Under the pieces are notes generated by a model. The model was not told where the DNA came from. It ran no database searches and saw nothing but the letters and a program-made list of their open reading frames with translations. Source: Halobacteroidaceae bacterium (GTDB lineage: Bacteria > Bacillota > Halanaerobiia > B1SED10-174). From it: a stretch of DNA of 64,000 nucleotides. A program made the translations under genes and the position numbers. The stretch lies in NCBI GenBank assembly GCA_003551665.1, contig PUNE01000100.1, positions 1 to 64,000 of the forward strand, written 5' to 3'. Position 1 is the stretch's first letter. Each line of letters opens with the position of its first letter. Below are positions 1-9,001 of this stretch, one piece after another.

Positions 1-344
1 GCAATAAGTTTCGTTGCCCTCATGTTTTGGGGAAAGTTGATTGTCCTTTTGGGAGTAAATGGTGTTCCAGCTCTAATTATGGACATGTTGTAAAAACAAG
101 GGTATCAAAGGATCCGCGCTACATATCATTACCACACCGTGGTTCTGAAAACTGGCAAAAACTCTACAATGAGAGGACCAGTGTGGAAAGATGCTTTTCT
201 CGATTAAAAGAAAACCTTAACCTTGATAGGATAATGGTTGCGGGAAGAAAGAAGGTAACAACACACGTTTTATTATGCCTCATTGCATTGGTAGGGGCAA
301 AGTTTGCTGTAGAAGCCTTGAATAGGCAGAAAATAGCTGCATAA
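1..344 (+). CDS. Transposase, C-terminal part (cut by window edge)
   Basis: The reading frame is open from the left edge (codons from base 3) to a TAA ending at 344, so the 5' part of the gene lies outside the window. The visible residues look like the end of a DDE transposase of the IS4/IS5/IS1182 type. An acidic residue sits in the segment NERTSVERCFSRLKE, the usual context of the third catalytic acid, and a hydrophobic helix (LLCLIALVG) follows. It would cut and join DNA ends of its own insertion sequence. The element's right terminal repeat should lie shortly after 344, but without the left end it cannot be recognised. Whether the full element is active cannot be judged here. The family name is uncertain; the transposase call is fairly safe. 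Confidence 0.75.
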   Translation, partial: NKFRCPHVLGKVDCPFGSKWCSSSNYGHVVKTRVSKDPRYISLPHRGSENWQKLYNERTSVERCFSRLKENLNLDRIMVAGRKKVTTHVLLCLIALVGAKFAVEALNRQKIAA

Positions 345-584
345 TAAAAGGGAAAAAATAGGAGAAGGGAGATCGGTTAAGCCCAAAATTCAAATAGCAA
401 CTAACTCTAAAGGACCTAAAAATCTTGGTTTAGGTGCTGATTATATACTGATCTCTTTTTTCTTGCTTAAGAAAGTTGAATTATGAAATTTCCTTAAATG
501 GAAAAAATTTGCTCCAAAGGATTTACCTGCCCCGGGGTTTTGTATTGAAGTGAAAAGGGGAATAAGACCCGGGGAGCGGCTAAA
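345..584. other. Intergenic stretch, no gene seen
   Basis: This stretch lies between the transposase stop codon and the promoter of the DUF1385 gene. It should contain the right end of the insertion sequence. I found no convincing coding frame, RNA gene or terminator in it. A minus-strand frame across 441-629 has no homology I recognise and overlaps the promoter. Confidence 0.5.
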
Positions 585-613
585 TTTACAACCTTGCTCC
601 GGTGTGCTATAAT
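585..613 (+). promoter_or_regulatory. Extended -10 promoter for DUF1385-prfA-prmC
   Basis: TTTACA at 585-590 and TATAAT at 608-613 are separated by 17 bases, and TGC directly before the -10 box makes it an extended -10 site. The DUF1385 start codon lies about 75 bases downstream. This fits a housekeeping sigma-70/SigA promoter. Confidence 0.75.
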
Positions 614-689
614 ACCATAATAAGGGCACGGGTCTCGGCAGAGCGGAACTGCTCTGCTTAAATTATTTTATCTGGAGAGGAGTTCGGCG

Positions 690-1556
690 ATGTCGGAAAA
701 AATCATTCCCTACGGGGGGCAGGCAGTTTTAGAAGGCGTAATGATGAGGGGACCCGACCGGATGGCTATGGCTGTACGGGGTCCAGACGGTGACATTTTA
801 CTTGAAAAATTCCCGCTGCGGTCAATTCGCAACAGGTACCCCTTCCTGAATTTGCCCCTGGTGCGGGGAGTGGTTACCCTGTTTGAGGCGCTTTTTTTTG
901 GAGTCAAGGTCCTCTCCCGTTCGGCCAACCTGGCCCTGGGCGAGGAGGAAGAAATAAAACCCTGGGAAATGGTTCTGACCGTCCTGGCTGGAGTGGGTCT
1001 GGCCCTATTGCTGTTCGTGGTTATGCCGGCTGCATTAATCCGCTGGATGGATCCGCTTTTTGTTTCAGACTTCTGGTTAAATCTTACCGAGGGTCTGATC
1101 AAGGTAGCGGCTCTATTGGCCTACATTTCTGCCTTGAATTTATTCCCCGACACTCGCCGTTTTTTTGCCAATCACGGTGCTGAACACAAGACTTTGCACA
1201 CCTATGAAGCGGGGAAGGAACTCACAGTAGAAAATGTCCGTGCTTTTTCACCCCGGCATCCCCGCTGTGGAACTTCATTTATCTTCCTGGTTATTTTGCT
1301 CAGCGTAATTTTCTTCACGGTCATTGCCGGGAGGCCCGGTTTCTTCATGCGGGTGGGAATTCACCTTTCCCTGCTACCCCTGGTTGCAGGATGTGCTTAC
1401 GAGCTCCTGCGGCTTGCAGGAAAACCAAGGCCCAATATTATAATCAGGATTTTAAGCCTGCCGGGGGTTTTCCTCCAGTTCCTGACCACCCGGGAGCCGG
1501 ATGATAACCAGATTGAAGTTGCTATTGCTGCCCTGCAGGGCGTTTTAAAGGATTAA
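690..1556 (+). CDS. DUF1385 family membrane protein (YqhQ-like)
   Basis: A 288-residue integral membrane protein of the DUF1385 family (B. subtilis YqhQ). The N-terminus has the family hallmark [14 protein letters not shown] (about residues 9-22). Several hydrophobic segments follow, and a conserved central motif [13 protein letters not shown] near residue 160 is rich in His and Glu and could bind a metal. Biochemical function is not established. The ATG at 690 is preceded by GGAGAGGAG at good distance. In Clostridia this gene commonly sits beside prfA and prmC, as it does here, with only 20 bases to prfA, so the three are likely co-transcribed from the promoter at 585-613. Confidence 0.85.
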   Translation: MSEKIIPYGGQAVLEGVMMRGPDRMAMAVRGPDGDILLEKFPLRSIRNRYPFLNLPLVRGVVTLFEALFFGVKVLSRSANLALGEEEEIKPWEMVLTVLAGVGLALLLFVVMPAALIRWMDPLFVSDFWLNLTEGLIKVAALLAYISALNLFPDTRRFFANHGAEHKTLHTYEAGKELTVENVRAFSPRHPRCGTSFIFLVILLSVIFFTVIAGRPGFFMRVGIHLSLLPLVAGCAYELLRLAGKPRPNIIIRILSLPGVFLQFLTTREPDDNQIEVAIAALQGVLKD

Positions 1557-1576
1557 ATAAAAGGAGGTCCATATAC

Positions 1577-2656
1577 ATGGGCTGGAAAGAAAAAGCGGAG
1601 GAAATGGAAAAAAGGTACGAGGAATTAACCAGACTCCTCAGCGGCACGGAAATCTACGGAGATAAAAACAGGCTCCGGGAAATTACCAGGGAACATGCCG
1701 AACTGAAGGAACTGGTAACCCTTTTCCGCCGCTATACCGAAAAGAAAATGAGCCTGGAGGAAGCAAAGGAACTATTGTCCTCAGGGGATAAAGAGTTAAA
1801 AGAACTTGCCCAACTGGAAATAGAAGAACTTGAGCCGGAAGTGAATAAACTGGAAGAAAAGATTCCTCGCCTGCTTCTTCCCCGGGATCCCAACGATGAG
1901 AAAAATGTTATCATTGAAATCCGGGCTGGAACCGGTGGTGACGAAGCAGGTCTTTTTGCAGGGGATCTGCTGCGCATGTACACCCGTTATGCCGAAAAGA
2001 AGGGATGGCAGGTAGAGATATTGAGTGCCAACGAATCCGAGGTAGGCGGCTTTAAAGAGGTAGTTATGGCAGTAGATGGAAAAGGTGCCTACAGCCGCTT
2101 AAAATTTGAAAGTGGCGTTCACCGCGTGCAGCGGGTGCCTGAAACCGAATCCGGAGGCAGGATCCACACTTCTGCAGCTACTGTTGCCGTTCTTCCCGAG
2201 GTTGAGGAAGTTGAGATCGAGATTGATCCCAACGAGTTGAAGATTGATACTTTTCGTTCCAGCGGTCCCGGGGGCCAGAGTGTAAATACGACCGATTCTG
2301 CAGTCCGTGTTACCCACGAACCAACGGGGATTACTGTTTCCTGCCAGGACGAAAAATCCCAGCATAAAAACCGGGCCAAGGCATTGAAAATCCTGCGGGC
2401 CCGAATACAGGATAAAATGAAAGCAGAACAGCAGGCGGAACTGGATGAAGCAAGAAAGGTCCAGGTGGGGACGGGTGACAGGAGTGAAAGAATCCGCACC
2501 TACAACTTCCCGCAGGGGCGGGTTACCGATCACCGCATCGGACTTACCCTCCACCAGCTGGAAGAAATCCTGGCGGGGAACCTGGATCATGTGATCGAAG
2601 AATTAATGCTTGCCGACGAGAAAAAGCGGATGGAGAAGGTGGGAAGTGTTGGCTGA
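1577..2656 (+). CDS. prfA: Peptide chain release factor 1
   Basis: Release factor 1 recognises UAA and UAG in the ribosomal A site and triggers peptidyl-tRNA hydrolysis. The 359-residue length is typical. The GGQ motif is at residues 232-234 inside [15 protein letters not shown]; its Gln is the residue methylated by PrmC, which is encoded next. The codon-reading tripeptide at 188-190 is Pro-Glu-Thr, a variant of the Pro-Ala-Thr of E. coli at the same numbering. The N-terminal part is helical, as in the family. The ATG follows AAGGAGGT by 8 bases. The 3' end overlaps prmC by about 11 bases, so the two are translationally coupled. Confidence 0.97.
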   Translation: MGWKEKAEEMEKRYEELTRLLSGTEIYGDKNRLREITREHAELKELVTLFRRYTEKKMSLEEAKELLSSGDKELKELAQLEIEELEPEVNKLEEKIPRLLLPRDPNDEKNVIIEIRAGTGGDEAGLFAGDLLRMYTRYAEKKGWQVEILSANESEVGGFKEVVMAVDGKGAYSRLKFESGVHRVQRVPETESGGRIHTSAATVAVLPEVEEVEIEIDPNELKIDTFRSSGPGGQSVNTTDSAVRVTHEPTGITVSCQDEKSQHKNRAKALKILRARIQDKMKAEQQAELDEARKVQVGTGDRSERIRTYNFPQGRVTDHRIGLTLHQLEEILAGNLDHVIEELMLADEKKRMEKVGSVG

Positions 2657-3512
2657 GCCTCACACTCTCAAAGAAATCCTCGAGCTTTCCGCAAACCACT
2701 TTGCCAAACACGGTCTTATCAGTCCCCGCCTGGAAGCAGAACTGTTAATGGGCCATATCCTGGGCCTGGAGAGGATCCACCTTTACGTCCAGTTTGACCG
2801 TCCTTTAGAAGAAAAGGAACTCGAGGAAATGCGACAGTTAATCAGGCGGCGTCTCCAGGGAGAGCCGCTTGCTTATATCCTGGGAGAAAAAGAGTTCATG
2901 TCGCTGCCCTTCTATGTTGATTCCCGGGTTCTGATTCCGCGGCCCGAAACCGAACACCTGGTTGAAAAAGCCCTGGATCTGTTTTCAGGGGATGGTGAGG
3001 TTACCCTTGTAGACCTGGGAGCGGGAAGTGGTGCCATAGCCGTTAGTCTGGCCTATTACCTTCCCCGGAGCAGTGTACTGGCCCTTGATATTAACCCCGA
3101 AATCCTGGAAATTGCCCGCAAAAATGCTCTGCGGAACGGGGTTGAAGGGCGGATAAGGTTTATTCTAGGCGACCTCCTGGAACCGATCAGGGAAGAAGGT
3201 CCGGTGGACGGAATTCTTTCCAATCCCCCCTATATTCCTACGGCCCAGCTGGAAGAAGTTTCTCCAGAAGTTAAAGCACAGCCCAGGGGAGCCCTTGATG
3301 GAGGTTCAGATGGGCTCCGTTATTACCACCGCATTGCCCGGGAAGCATATCCCCTTCTCCGGCAGGGAGGATACCTGGGGTTGGAAGTGGGGGCAGGGCA
3401 GGATGAAGCGGTAGGCAGTATTCTGCAAGACCAGGGGTTTATTGATGTTAATGTTGAAAAAGATTACAGCGGCCACAAGCGGTGCGTATGGGGGAAAAAG
3501 AAAAAAGCCTGA
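2646..3512 (+). CDS. prmC: Release factor glutamine methyltransferase
   Basis: PrmC methylates the Gln of the GGQ motif of release factors using S-adenosylmethionine. The protein has an N-terminal helical domain, then a Rossmann methyltransferase fold with the SAM loop [15 protein letters not shown] and the substrate-binding NPPY at about residues 193-196. The start is GTG at 2646 or TTG at 2649; both lie inside the end of prfA and both have GGAGAAGGTGG just upstream. A longer in-frame extension from 2610 would be non-homologous. About 288 residues is normal for the family. Confidence 0.93.
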   Translation: MLAEPHTLKEILELSANHFAKHGLISPRLEAELLMGHILGLERIHLYVQFDRPLEEKELEEMRQLIRRRLQGEPLAYILGEKEFMSLPFYVDSRVLIPRPETEHLVEKALDLFSGDGEVTLVDLGAGSGAIAVSLAYYLPRSSVLALDINPEILEIARKNALRNGVEGRIRFILGDLLEPIREEGPVDGILSNPPYIPTAQLEEVSPEVKAQPRGALDGGSDGLRYYHRIAREAYPLLRQGGYLGLEVGAGQDEAVGSILQDQGFIDVNVEKDYSGHKRCVWGKKKKA

Positions 3513-3655
3513 TTACATCGCAGAGGGAAATATTTCAGGACCCTTTTATGGACCTGGATGACGGGTGCCCCCACCGGGAAAACGACAGGTTTTTTCCCCG
3601 CCAGGATCTTAATATGACAGTCCCGGTCCTTCCCGTTTTTAGAGTTGAGGATTAA
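3488..3655 (+). CDS. Possible small protein (55 aa) overlapping prmC end
   Basis: An ATG inside the last codons of prmC opens a 55-codon frame ending in TAA at 3655. The peptide begins [15 protein letters not shown], ends VLPVFRVED and has no membrane segment or motif that I recognise. There is only weak GGTGCG-type sequence before the ATG. The terminator for this transcript lies further down at 3829-3853, so the region is transcribed with prmC. It could be a real small gene, the start of a decayed gene (see 3682-3804), or chance. I do not assign a function. Confidence 0.3.
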   Translation: MGEKEKSLITSQREIFQDPFMDLDDGCPHRENDRFFPRQDLNMTVPVLPVFRVED

Positions 3656-3681
3656 GCGGGATAGCTTCGCAGCGGGATTGA

Positions 3682-3804
3682 AAAAAAGAGGAAGCCCTGA
3701 AGAGGGTAAACAGGGACCTGGTTTGGGATAATGAACTGAAGATTAAACTGGAAGCCGGATTATTGGGTCCGGAGGAAGCAGAAAAGGCTCTGCCGAACCG
3801 CTGA
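3682..3804 (+). pseudogene. Possible coding remnant after prmC
   Basis: A stretch of about 40 codons in another frame reads like an amphipathic protein tail (EEALKRVNRDLVWDNELK, then LEAGLLGPEEAEKALPNR) and ends in TGA just before the prmC terminator. It follows a TGA stop and has no ATG/GTG/TTG start in frame. With the 55-codon frame upstream it may be the debris of one frameshifted gene. The coding look is my judgement from residue pattern only. Confidence 0.25.
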
Positions 3805-3828
3805 TGACAATTACAGACATTGGAAATT

Positions 3829-3853
3829 AAAGGGAGGGTTTTCCTCTCTTTTT
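3829..3853 (+). terminator. Rho-independent terminator after prmC region
   Basis: Nine-pair stem AAAGGGAGG (3829-3837) with CCTCTCTTT (3843-3851), one G-U pair, a five-base loop, and T residues running on from the 3' arm. It closes the DUF1385-prfA-prmC transcript. About 140 bases then remain before the next gene, in which I see no clear promoter. Confidence 0.65.
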
Positions 3854-3995
3854 GATTGCAGGTTCAAAAAATATAGATCAGTTGTCAGGCCGGGGGAGGC
3901 AATTCGGTTAATGCGGCGAAATTGTATGGTAAAAGTAATTGTTTTTAAGAAGAAAGGAATTGGGAGCCTGTAGATAGAAAAGAGGGGATATTGCA

Positions 3996-4979
3996 ATGGG
4001 GAGAAAAATTCCGGAGGTTTGGTCGGCACCGGGAGGTGTCCTGGGTAAAGAAGAACTGGAAAAAGCAGTTCAGCTGCTTCTCGAGGGGGAGCTGATTGCC
4101 TTTCCCACAGAAACGGTTTACGGGGTAGGCTGTGACGCCTATTCCCTGCGGGCAGTAGAAAGGCTGTCCCGGGCAAAAAACAGACCTTCTGGTATGCCGT
4201 TTTCCCTGCAGATTTCTCGCCCCGAGGATTTCGAGGATCTTTCAGTCAACGCTCCTCCTGCTGCGAGAGAACTTGTTGAGACTTTCTGGCCCGGCCCACT
4301 TACACTGGTCCTGCCTGCTTCGGAAAGGGTGCCTTCCTGGATGAGGGGACCCGCCGGGACTGTTGGACTGAGGCTTCCTGATGTTGAGGTTGCCCGGGAT
4401 TTACCCCGGTTACTGGGGCGCCCCCTGGCTTCAACAAGTGCCAACCTTTCCGGCAGGCCTTCCCCGACCACGATCGATCACGTCCTTGCGGACCTGGGAG
4501 AAAAAGTAGCAGGGGTAATCGATAGCGGCGAGTCGGGCTGGGGTCTGGAATCAACTGTCCTGGATCTAACCAGGCCCCAGCAGCCAAGGATTTTACGCCA
4601 GGGAACACTCGAAGTTGAAGCCCTGGAAAAGATCCTCGGGCAGGATATTATTGTTCTTTCGTCCAGTCAGCGTCCCCATTATCGGCCCCGGGTACCCCTA
4701 TATACCTGCGAGGATGAAGGGAAAGCCCTGGAGACACTGCTCCGGCGTGGTTTCAAGAAAGTTGGCCTGCTTTCACCCGGTGACCCCCCCGAAGGGGTGG
4801 GGGATTTCAGGAAAATAAGGGGGGACAGGCAGGGCATTAAAGAATTCTACAGGTTGCTCAGGGAGATTGAACTGCAGGCGGATGCCATCCTTGCTCGTCC
4901 TCCTACCGGGGGCCCCTATGCGGGGTTAATAGCCCAGCGCCTGGAAAAGGCAGCCATAGAACACATTTCAGGGAGTTGA
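3996..4979 (+). CDS. tsaC: Threonylcarbamoyl-AMP synthase (Sua5 type)
   Basis: Makes threonylcarbamoyl-AMP from threonine, bicarbonate and ATP for the t6A37 modification of ANN-decoding tRNAs. The 327-residue length is that of the long Sua5 form: an N-terminal YrdC domain with AFPTETVYGVGCDA near residue 35 and the STSANLSGRPSP segment, then a C-terminal Sua5 domain of about 110 residues. The second half lacks some conservation but keeps the Rossmann-like pattern (VGLLSPGDPPEGV). Neighbour order (Sua5, MntP, arginine phosphatase, RpiB, Upp) is the same as ywlC-ywlD-ywlE-ywlF-upp in Bacillus subtilis, which supports the identity. Confidence 0.93.
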   Translation: MGRKIPEVWSAPGGVLGKEELEKAVQLLLEGELIAFPTETVYGVGCDAYSLRAVERLSRAKNRPSGMPFSLQISRPEDFEDLSVNAPPAARELVETFWPGPLTLVLPASERVPSWMRGPAGTVGLRLPDVEVARDLPRLLGRPLASTSANLSGRPSPTTIDHVLADLGEKVAGVIDSGESGWGLESTVLDLTRPQQPRILRQGTLEVEALEKILGQDIIVLSSSQRPHYRPRVPLYTCEDEGKALETLLRRGFKKVGLLSPGDPPEGVGDFRKIRGDRQGIKEFYRLLREIELQADAILARPPTGGPYAGLIAQRLEKAAIEHISGS

Positions 4980-4983
4980 GTAA

Positions 4984-5511
4984 ATGGGCCTGGAAATTAT
5001 GCTGGTAGCCGTTGCCCTGGGGATGGATTCCTTTTCCCTTTCCCTGGGCCTTGGTTGTCAGAAGGTGGAAAGGAAAACTATATGGGGGTTTACCTTCCTT
5101 GTGGGTTTATTCCACGTGCTTATGCCTCTTTTAGGTTTTTTCCTGGGGAGGGCAGCAGGTTTGTTTCTGGGAGAAATAGCAGCCTATATAGGAGCCGCAG
5201 TGCTATTTTTCCTGGGAGTGAAGATGCTCCGGGAAGCAATTAAAGGAAATAAAAAGGATGATTGTATCCTGGAGGGGTGGGTTCTCCTGGTGCTTCCCCT
5301 TAGTGTGAGCATTGATGCTCTTTCAGTGGGTTTTGGTATTGGGACCTTTGGGATCAACTCTTTTGCTGCAGCAGTTCTATTTGGCCTTACCGCTGCTCTG
5401 TTGACTCGGTTGGGATTTATGTTGGGGGATCGGGCAGGTCATTTAATAAAAAACTCTGAATACCTGGCTGGTTTTATTTTTATAGGTCTTGCCATAACAG
5501 CCTTTCTGTAG
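4984..5511 (+). CDS. mntP: Manganese efflux pump MntP
   Basis: A 175-residue protein with six membrane segments. MntP exports Mn2+ and protects against manganese excess. Two pseudo-symmetric halves each carry the family Asp motif in a membrane helix: MDSFSLSLGLG near residue 18 and IDALSVGFGIG near residue 110. The ATG is four bases after the sua5 stop codon, so translation is probably coupled. I saw no yybP-ykoY manganese riboswitch upstream; the gene appears to be run-through from sua5. Confidence 0.9.
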   Translation: MGLEIMLVAVALGMDSFSLSLGLGCQKVERKTIWGFTFLVGLFHVLMPLLGFFLGRAAGLFLGEIAAYIGAAVLFFLGVKMLREAIKGNKKDDCILEGWVLLVLPLSVSIDALSVGFGIGTFGINSFAAAVLFGLTAALLTRLGFMLGDRAGHLIKNSEYLAGFIFIGLAITAFL

Positions 5512-5524
5512 GGAGGAGGATAAA

Positions 5525-6223
5525 ATGAAAAAAACCATTCTCTTTGTCTGCACGGGAAACACCTGTCGGAGTCCAATGGCGGAGGCCATTTTAAAAGAAA
5601 TGGTTCGGGAAAAGGGAGAAGGATACGAGGTGATCTCGGCAGGAACTTCTGCTGGGGAAGGAGAACCAGCGGCAGGGGAAGCTGTCCGGGCTCTGGAAGA
5701 AGAAGGGATTGTCCTTTCAGGCCACCGGTCCCGACCTGTTACCGGTGAACTACTTGACAGGGCAGACCTGGTAATAACCATGACCCGGGGGCACAAGGAA
5801 AGGGTCCTGGAGATGAGACCCCAGGCAGGAGCAAAAACCTTTACGCTGAAGGAATTTTCTGCAAAAATGAAAGGCGATGAAAAGGTGGAGAGGATTCTTG
5901 AACTGGATCGGGAGGAAGCCCAACGAAGAAGGGATTTTCAGGCCCAAAAAGGCCAGGAAGAGCAAAGGCTCTTAGCCCGCCGGGAACAGCTCAAACGGGA
6001 TCTTCGAGAAGTAGAGAGACATCTTTTTGAACTGCACGAGGAAAAAAATGCCCTGCTGGAAGATATCAGGACAGAACGGGATTTACTTGTGGAAGAGAGG
6101 GGAAGAAAACTTGATGTTTCAGATCCCTTCGGAGGTTCGCTCAAGACATATCAGGCAACAAGAGATGAAATCAGGAGTGAACTGGAAAACCTCTTACAGG
6201 GATTAAAGGAAGAGGAGGAATAA
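5525..6223 (+). CDS. Low-molecular-weight protein (arginine) phosphatase with coiled-coil insert
   Basis: Residues 1-112 match low-molecular-weight phosphatases. The P-loop CTGNTCRSP has nucleophile Cys9, Arg15 and Ser16. Thr13 corresponds to the Thr that favours phosphoarginine in B. subtilis YwlE, and the gene stands in the ywlE position of the operon. The general-acid motif DPFGG is at residues 200-204, but in YwlE (150 residues) it follows the LKEY segment almost at once. Here about 80 residues of charged heptad-like sequence (roughly 115-195) are inserted between them. So the catalytic residues are intact and the enzyme has gained a predicted long coiled coil. It likely removes phosphate from protein arginine; the partner bound by the insert is unknown. 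Confidence 0.85.
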   Translation: MKKTILFVCTGNTCRSPMAEAILKEMVREKGEGYEVISAGTSAGEGEPAAGEAVRALEEEGIVLSGHRSRPVTGELLDRADLVITMTRGHKERVLEMRPQAGAKTFTLKEFSAKMKGDEKVERILELDREEAQRRRDFQAQKGQEEQRLLARREQLKRDLREVERHLFELHEEKNALLEDIRTERDLLVEERGRKLDVSDPFGGSLKTYQATRDEIRSELENLLQGLKEEEE

Positions 6224-6243
6224 AAATCAGGGGGATGGTTGTT

Positions 6244-6684
6244 ATGATAGCACTGGCTTCTGACCACGGGGGCTTCAGGTTAAAGGAAGAAATCAAGGAA
6301 TATCTTCGGGAAAAGGGTTTCCAGGTGAAGGATTTCGGTACAGATGGGGAAGGATCAGTTGATTACCCGGATTTTGCCTGGAGGGCTACAAAGGCTGTTG
6401 CCGGGGGAGAGTGCCAGAAAGGAATTTTAATCTGTGGAACTGGAATTGGAATGTCAATTACTGCCAACAAGGTTAGGGGAATTCGGGCTGCCCTATGCCA
6501 CGATTCGTTTTCGGCCAGGATGGCCCGGGAACATAACGATGCTCAGGTATTATGCCTGGGGCAGAGGGTAGTGGGAACTGGCCTTGCCCTGGATCTTGTA
6601 AGAATCTGGCTGGAAAGTAATTTTACAGGCGGTCGGCACTGCTCCAGGGTGGAAAAGATAGAACAGTATGAAAAAGAAAAATAA
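6244..6684 (+). CDS. rpiB: Ribose-5-phosphate isomerase B
   Basis: Interconverts ribose 5-phosphate and ribulose 5-phosphate in the pentose phosphate pathway. The N-terminal MIALASDHGGFRLKE and the anion-hole motif ICGTGIGMSITANK with the active-site Cys are present; 146 residues is the normal size. I choose ATG 6244 over ATG 6235 because AGGGGG (6229-6234) abuts the first ATG and lies nine bases before the second. The order rpiB then upp matches other Bacillota. Confidence 0.95.
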   Translation: MIALASDHGGFRLKEEIKEYLREKGFQVKDFGTDGEGSVDYPDFAWRATKAVAGGECQKGILICGTGIGMSITANKVRGIRAALCHDSFSARMAREHNDAQVLCLGQRVVGTGLALDLVRIWLESNFTGGRHCSRVEKIEQYEKEK

Positions 6685-6816
6685 GGATGAAAATAAAAAC
6701 AAAAGCACCCGGGGGAAGGAGAACTTGGGAAATCGACGAATAACAATAAAAAGTAGTGGAAAATCTGCTTATTAAACTCCCAACCCCGGAAAGATAGTAG
6801 CAAGGAGGCCTTAACC

Positions 6817-7446
6817 TTGGACAATACGGTTGTTATCGATCATCCACTTATCCAGCACAAACTTACTTATATCCGGGATAAAAAAACGGGAACCAAAGAA
6901 TTTCGTGAACTGGTCAGAGAAGTTGGAACCCTGATGGCTTTTGAAGCAACCCGGAGTCTTCCTCTTCGGGAAAAGGAAATTGAAACGCCTCTCGGACCTA
7001 CAAGGGGCCAGGTTGTAAGCGGAAAAAAGCTGGGAGTTGTCCCCATACTGCGGGCCGGCCTGGGCATGGTGGAAGGAATTGTAAGCCTGATTCCTGGAGC
7101 CAGGGTGGGCCATATCGGCCTGTACCGGGACCCGGAAACCCTACAGCCTGTTGAATATTACTGCAAGCTTCCTGCTGATTTGAATCAGCGGGATATTATC
7201 GTAATCGATCCCATGCTGGCTACCGGTGGTTCTGCTGCTGCCGCCATTGAAATAATTAAAAAGAAGGGCGGGAAAAGGGTTAGCCTCCTGGTTCTGCTCG
7301 CAGCCCCTGAAGGCATTGAGAGGGTTCACCGGGATTTTCCCGAAGTAACCATTTTTACAGCGGCCATAGATGAGAAATTAAATGACAAGGGCTACATAAT
7401 TCCAGGCCTTGGCGATGCGGGGGACAGGCTATATGGGACTCGATAG
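6817..7446 (+). CDS. upp: Uracil phosphoribosyltransferase
   Basis: Salvages uracil to UMP with PRPP. The 209-residue protein has the PRPP-binding loop [13 protein letters not shown] (about residues 129-141), the uracil-site ending [12 protein letters not shown], and the N-terminal [14 protein letters not shown] typical of Upp. The start is TTG at 6817 with AAGGAGG about nine bases upstream. A 132-base gap separates it from rpiB, without an obvious promoter. The last codons overlap the start of the dCMP deaminase gene. Confidence 0.96.
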   Translation: MDNTVVIDHPLIQHKLTYIRDKKTGTKEFRELVREVGTLMAFEATRSLPLREKEIETPLGPTRGQVVSGKKLGVVPILRAGLGMVEGIVSLIPGARVGHIGLYRDPETLQPVEYYCKLPADLNQRDIIVIDPMLATGGSAAAAIEIIKKKGGKRVSLLVLLAAPEGIERVHRDFPEVTIFTAAIDEKLNDKGYIIPGLGDAGDRLYGTR

Positions 7447-7900
7447 ACCTTCCTGGGACGAATATTTCATGGCCCTGGCCGAGGTTGTTTCCCGGCGGGC
7501 AACCTGCGTTCGCAGAGGAGTTGGAGCCCTCCTTGTTCGAGACAGGAGGATTCTTGCCACGGGATACAACGGAGCGCCAACGGGACTTCAGCACTGCGGG
7601 CAGGCTGGATGTATGCGGGAGCAAATGAACGTTCCCTCGGGACAGAGGCACGAGCTCTGCCGGGGATTGCATGCAGAGCAAAACGCAATTATCCAGGCAG
7701 CCCTCCACGGAACATCGGTGCGGGACTCTGTGCTTTATGTAACCCATCAGCCCTGTGTGGTCTGTGCAAAAATGCTGGTTAATGCTCAGATCAAGGAAAT
7801 CGTATTCGCCGGGGATTACCCCGACGAATTATCCCGCTATATTCTTGAAGAAGCAGGTATAAACCTGCGGCGGGTACCAAACGAGGGAGGAAGGGAATAA
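7433..7900 (+). CDS. dCMP deaminase (ComEB type)
   Basis: Zinc-dependent deaminase converting dCMP to dUMP for thymidylate synthesis. The catalytic motif HAE is at residues 80-82 and PCVVC supplies Cys108 and Cys111. The Cys/His-rich stretch between residues 54 and 76 ([12 protein letters not shown]...HELC) is the extra zinc site seen in ComEB-like dCMP deaminases. ATG 7433 is preferred over the upstream in-frame start at 7409 because GGGGGACAGG precedes it and because family members begin a few residues before the PSWDEYFM segment. It overlaps upp by 14 bases. Confidence 0.9.
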   Translation: MGLDRPSWDEYFMALAEVVSRRATCVRRGVGALLVRDRRILATGYNGAPTGLQHCGQAGCMREQMNVPSGQRHELCRGLHAEQNAIIQAALHGTSVRDSVLYVTHQPCVVCAKMLVNAQIKEIVFAGDYPDELSRYILEEAGINLRRVPNEGGRE

Positions 7901-8943
7901 TGTCGGTATTGCTTATGGCGCTGGGCGTATCTTTCATAGTAACCTTCCTGGCTACGCCAGTTCTGCGTCGCGTTGCATTATCCTTTGGGGCCTGTGACCT
8001 TCCCTCTCCCCGGAGGATAAACAAAAAACCGGTACCCAATCTGGGCGGTGTTGCAATATATCTGGGTATTCTGGCGGGGATCCTGCTAAACCTCAACCAG
8101 GGCTACATGGTCCTGGGAATTCTTGTTGGAAGTACAATAATAATGCTGGTGGGTCTTCTGGATGACCTGGTCGGTCTTTCCCCTCCTGTTAAAATGGCCG
8201 GGCAGATCATGGCAGCTCTTTCTCTATTACCCTTCGGGGTGGAAATCCAGTTTATCACCAATCCCTTCGGGGGAATGTTTTTCCTGGGAGGCTGGAGTAT
8301 TCCTCTAACAATCCTGTGGGTTGTGGGTATTACCAATACAGTCAACTTTATTGATGGGCTTGATGGGCTGGCTGCGGGTGTTGCAGCCATTGCTTCCGGG
8401 ACACTGGCAATTGTCGCTCTGCAGGAAGGACAGCTGGGGGCGGCGATAATGGCCCTGATAATTGCGGGAAGCGCCCTGGCCTTTTTATTTTTTAATTTTC
8501 ATCCCGCCAAGATTTTCATGGGAGATACCGGGGCGATGCTCCTGGGCTTTATTCTGGCCTCAACTTCAATAATAGGTGCTCTCAAGAGCGCCACTGCAAT
8601 GACGATTCTGGTTCCGGTGCTGGCCCTGGGTGTTCCCATTGCAGACACCCTGCTGGCCATTGTCAGACGGAGCACTAACGGCCATTCTATTGCCCTGGCT
8701 GACAAGGACCATATCCACCACCGGCTTCTTCGGCTGGGCTTAAGCCACAGGGGAGCGGTGCTGGTAGTCTATGGAACAACCCTGTTTCTGGGATTGATGG
8801 CTGTTTTAATTAATTCCATGCGGGGGATGGAAGGATTTCTCCTGCTGGGCCTGGGCGCAGTTATTTTGGGCCTGGGTGGCTGGCGCCTGGGTCTTTTCCG
8901 GGTGAAAAATCGCCCTGGAGAAAACATTTACCCCCCCTTGTGA
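7900..8943 (+). CDS. Undecaprenyl-phosphate N-acetylglucosaminyl-1-phosphate transferase (WecA/TagO family)
   Basis: A 347-residue membrane enzyme with about ten helices that loads a HexNAc-1-phosphate from a UDP sugar onto undecaprenyl phosphate. This is the first step of a lipid-linked cell-surface glycan. Motifs: DDLVGLSPPVK near residue 88, NFIDGLDGLAAG near 148, FFNFHPAKIFMGDTG near 200 and the HIHHRL loop near 270, all in family order. The ATG overlaps the previous stop codon by one base. With the 2-epimerase next door it may feed O-antigen, secondary wall polymer or teichoic-type glycan; which of these cannot be told from the window. Confidence 0.92.
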   Translation: MSVLLMALGVSFIVTFLATPVLRRVALSFGACDLPSPRRINKKPVPNLGGVAIYLGILAGILLNLNQGYMVLGILVGSTIIMLVGLLDDLVGLSPPVKMAGQIMAALSLLPFGVEIQFITNPFGGMFFLGGWSIPLTILWVVGITNTVNFIDGLDGLAAGVAAIASGTLAIVALQEGQLGAAIMALIIAGSALAFLFFNFHPAKIFMGDTGAMLLGFILASTSIIGALKSATAMTILVPVLALGVPIADTLLAIVRRSTNGHSIALADKDHIHHRLLRLGLSHRGAVLVVYGTTLFLGLMAVLINSMRGMEGFLLLGLGAVILGLGGWRLGLFRVKNRPGENIYPPL

Positions 8944-9001
8944 TGGTTATTCCGGGGATCTGCCTTGCAGGTTGATCCCTTTTTTGTGTGGAGGTTGATT
9001 T

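Noticed and set aside
3811-4176. Minus-strand frame of 121 codons across the prmC-sua5 gap
   Set aside because: It overlaps the terminator and the start of sua5, has a low-complexity Pro/Phe-rich translation and no ribosome-binding site.
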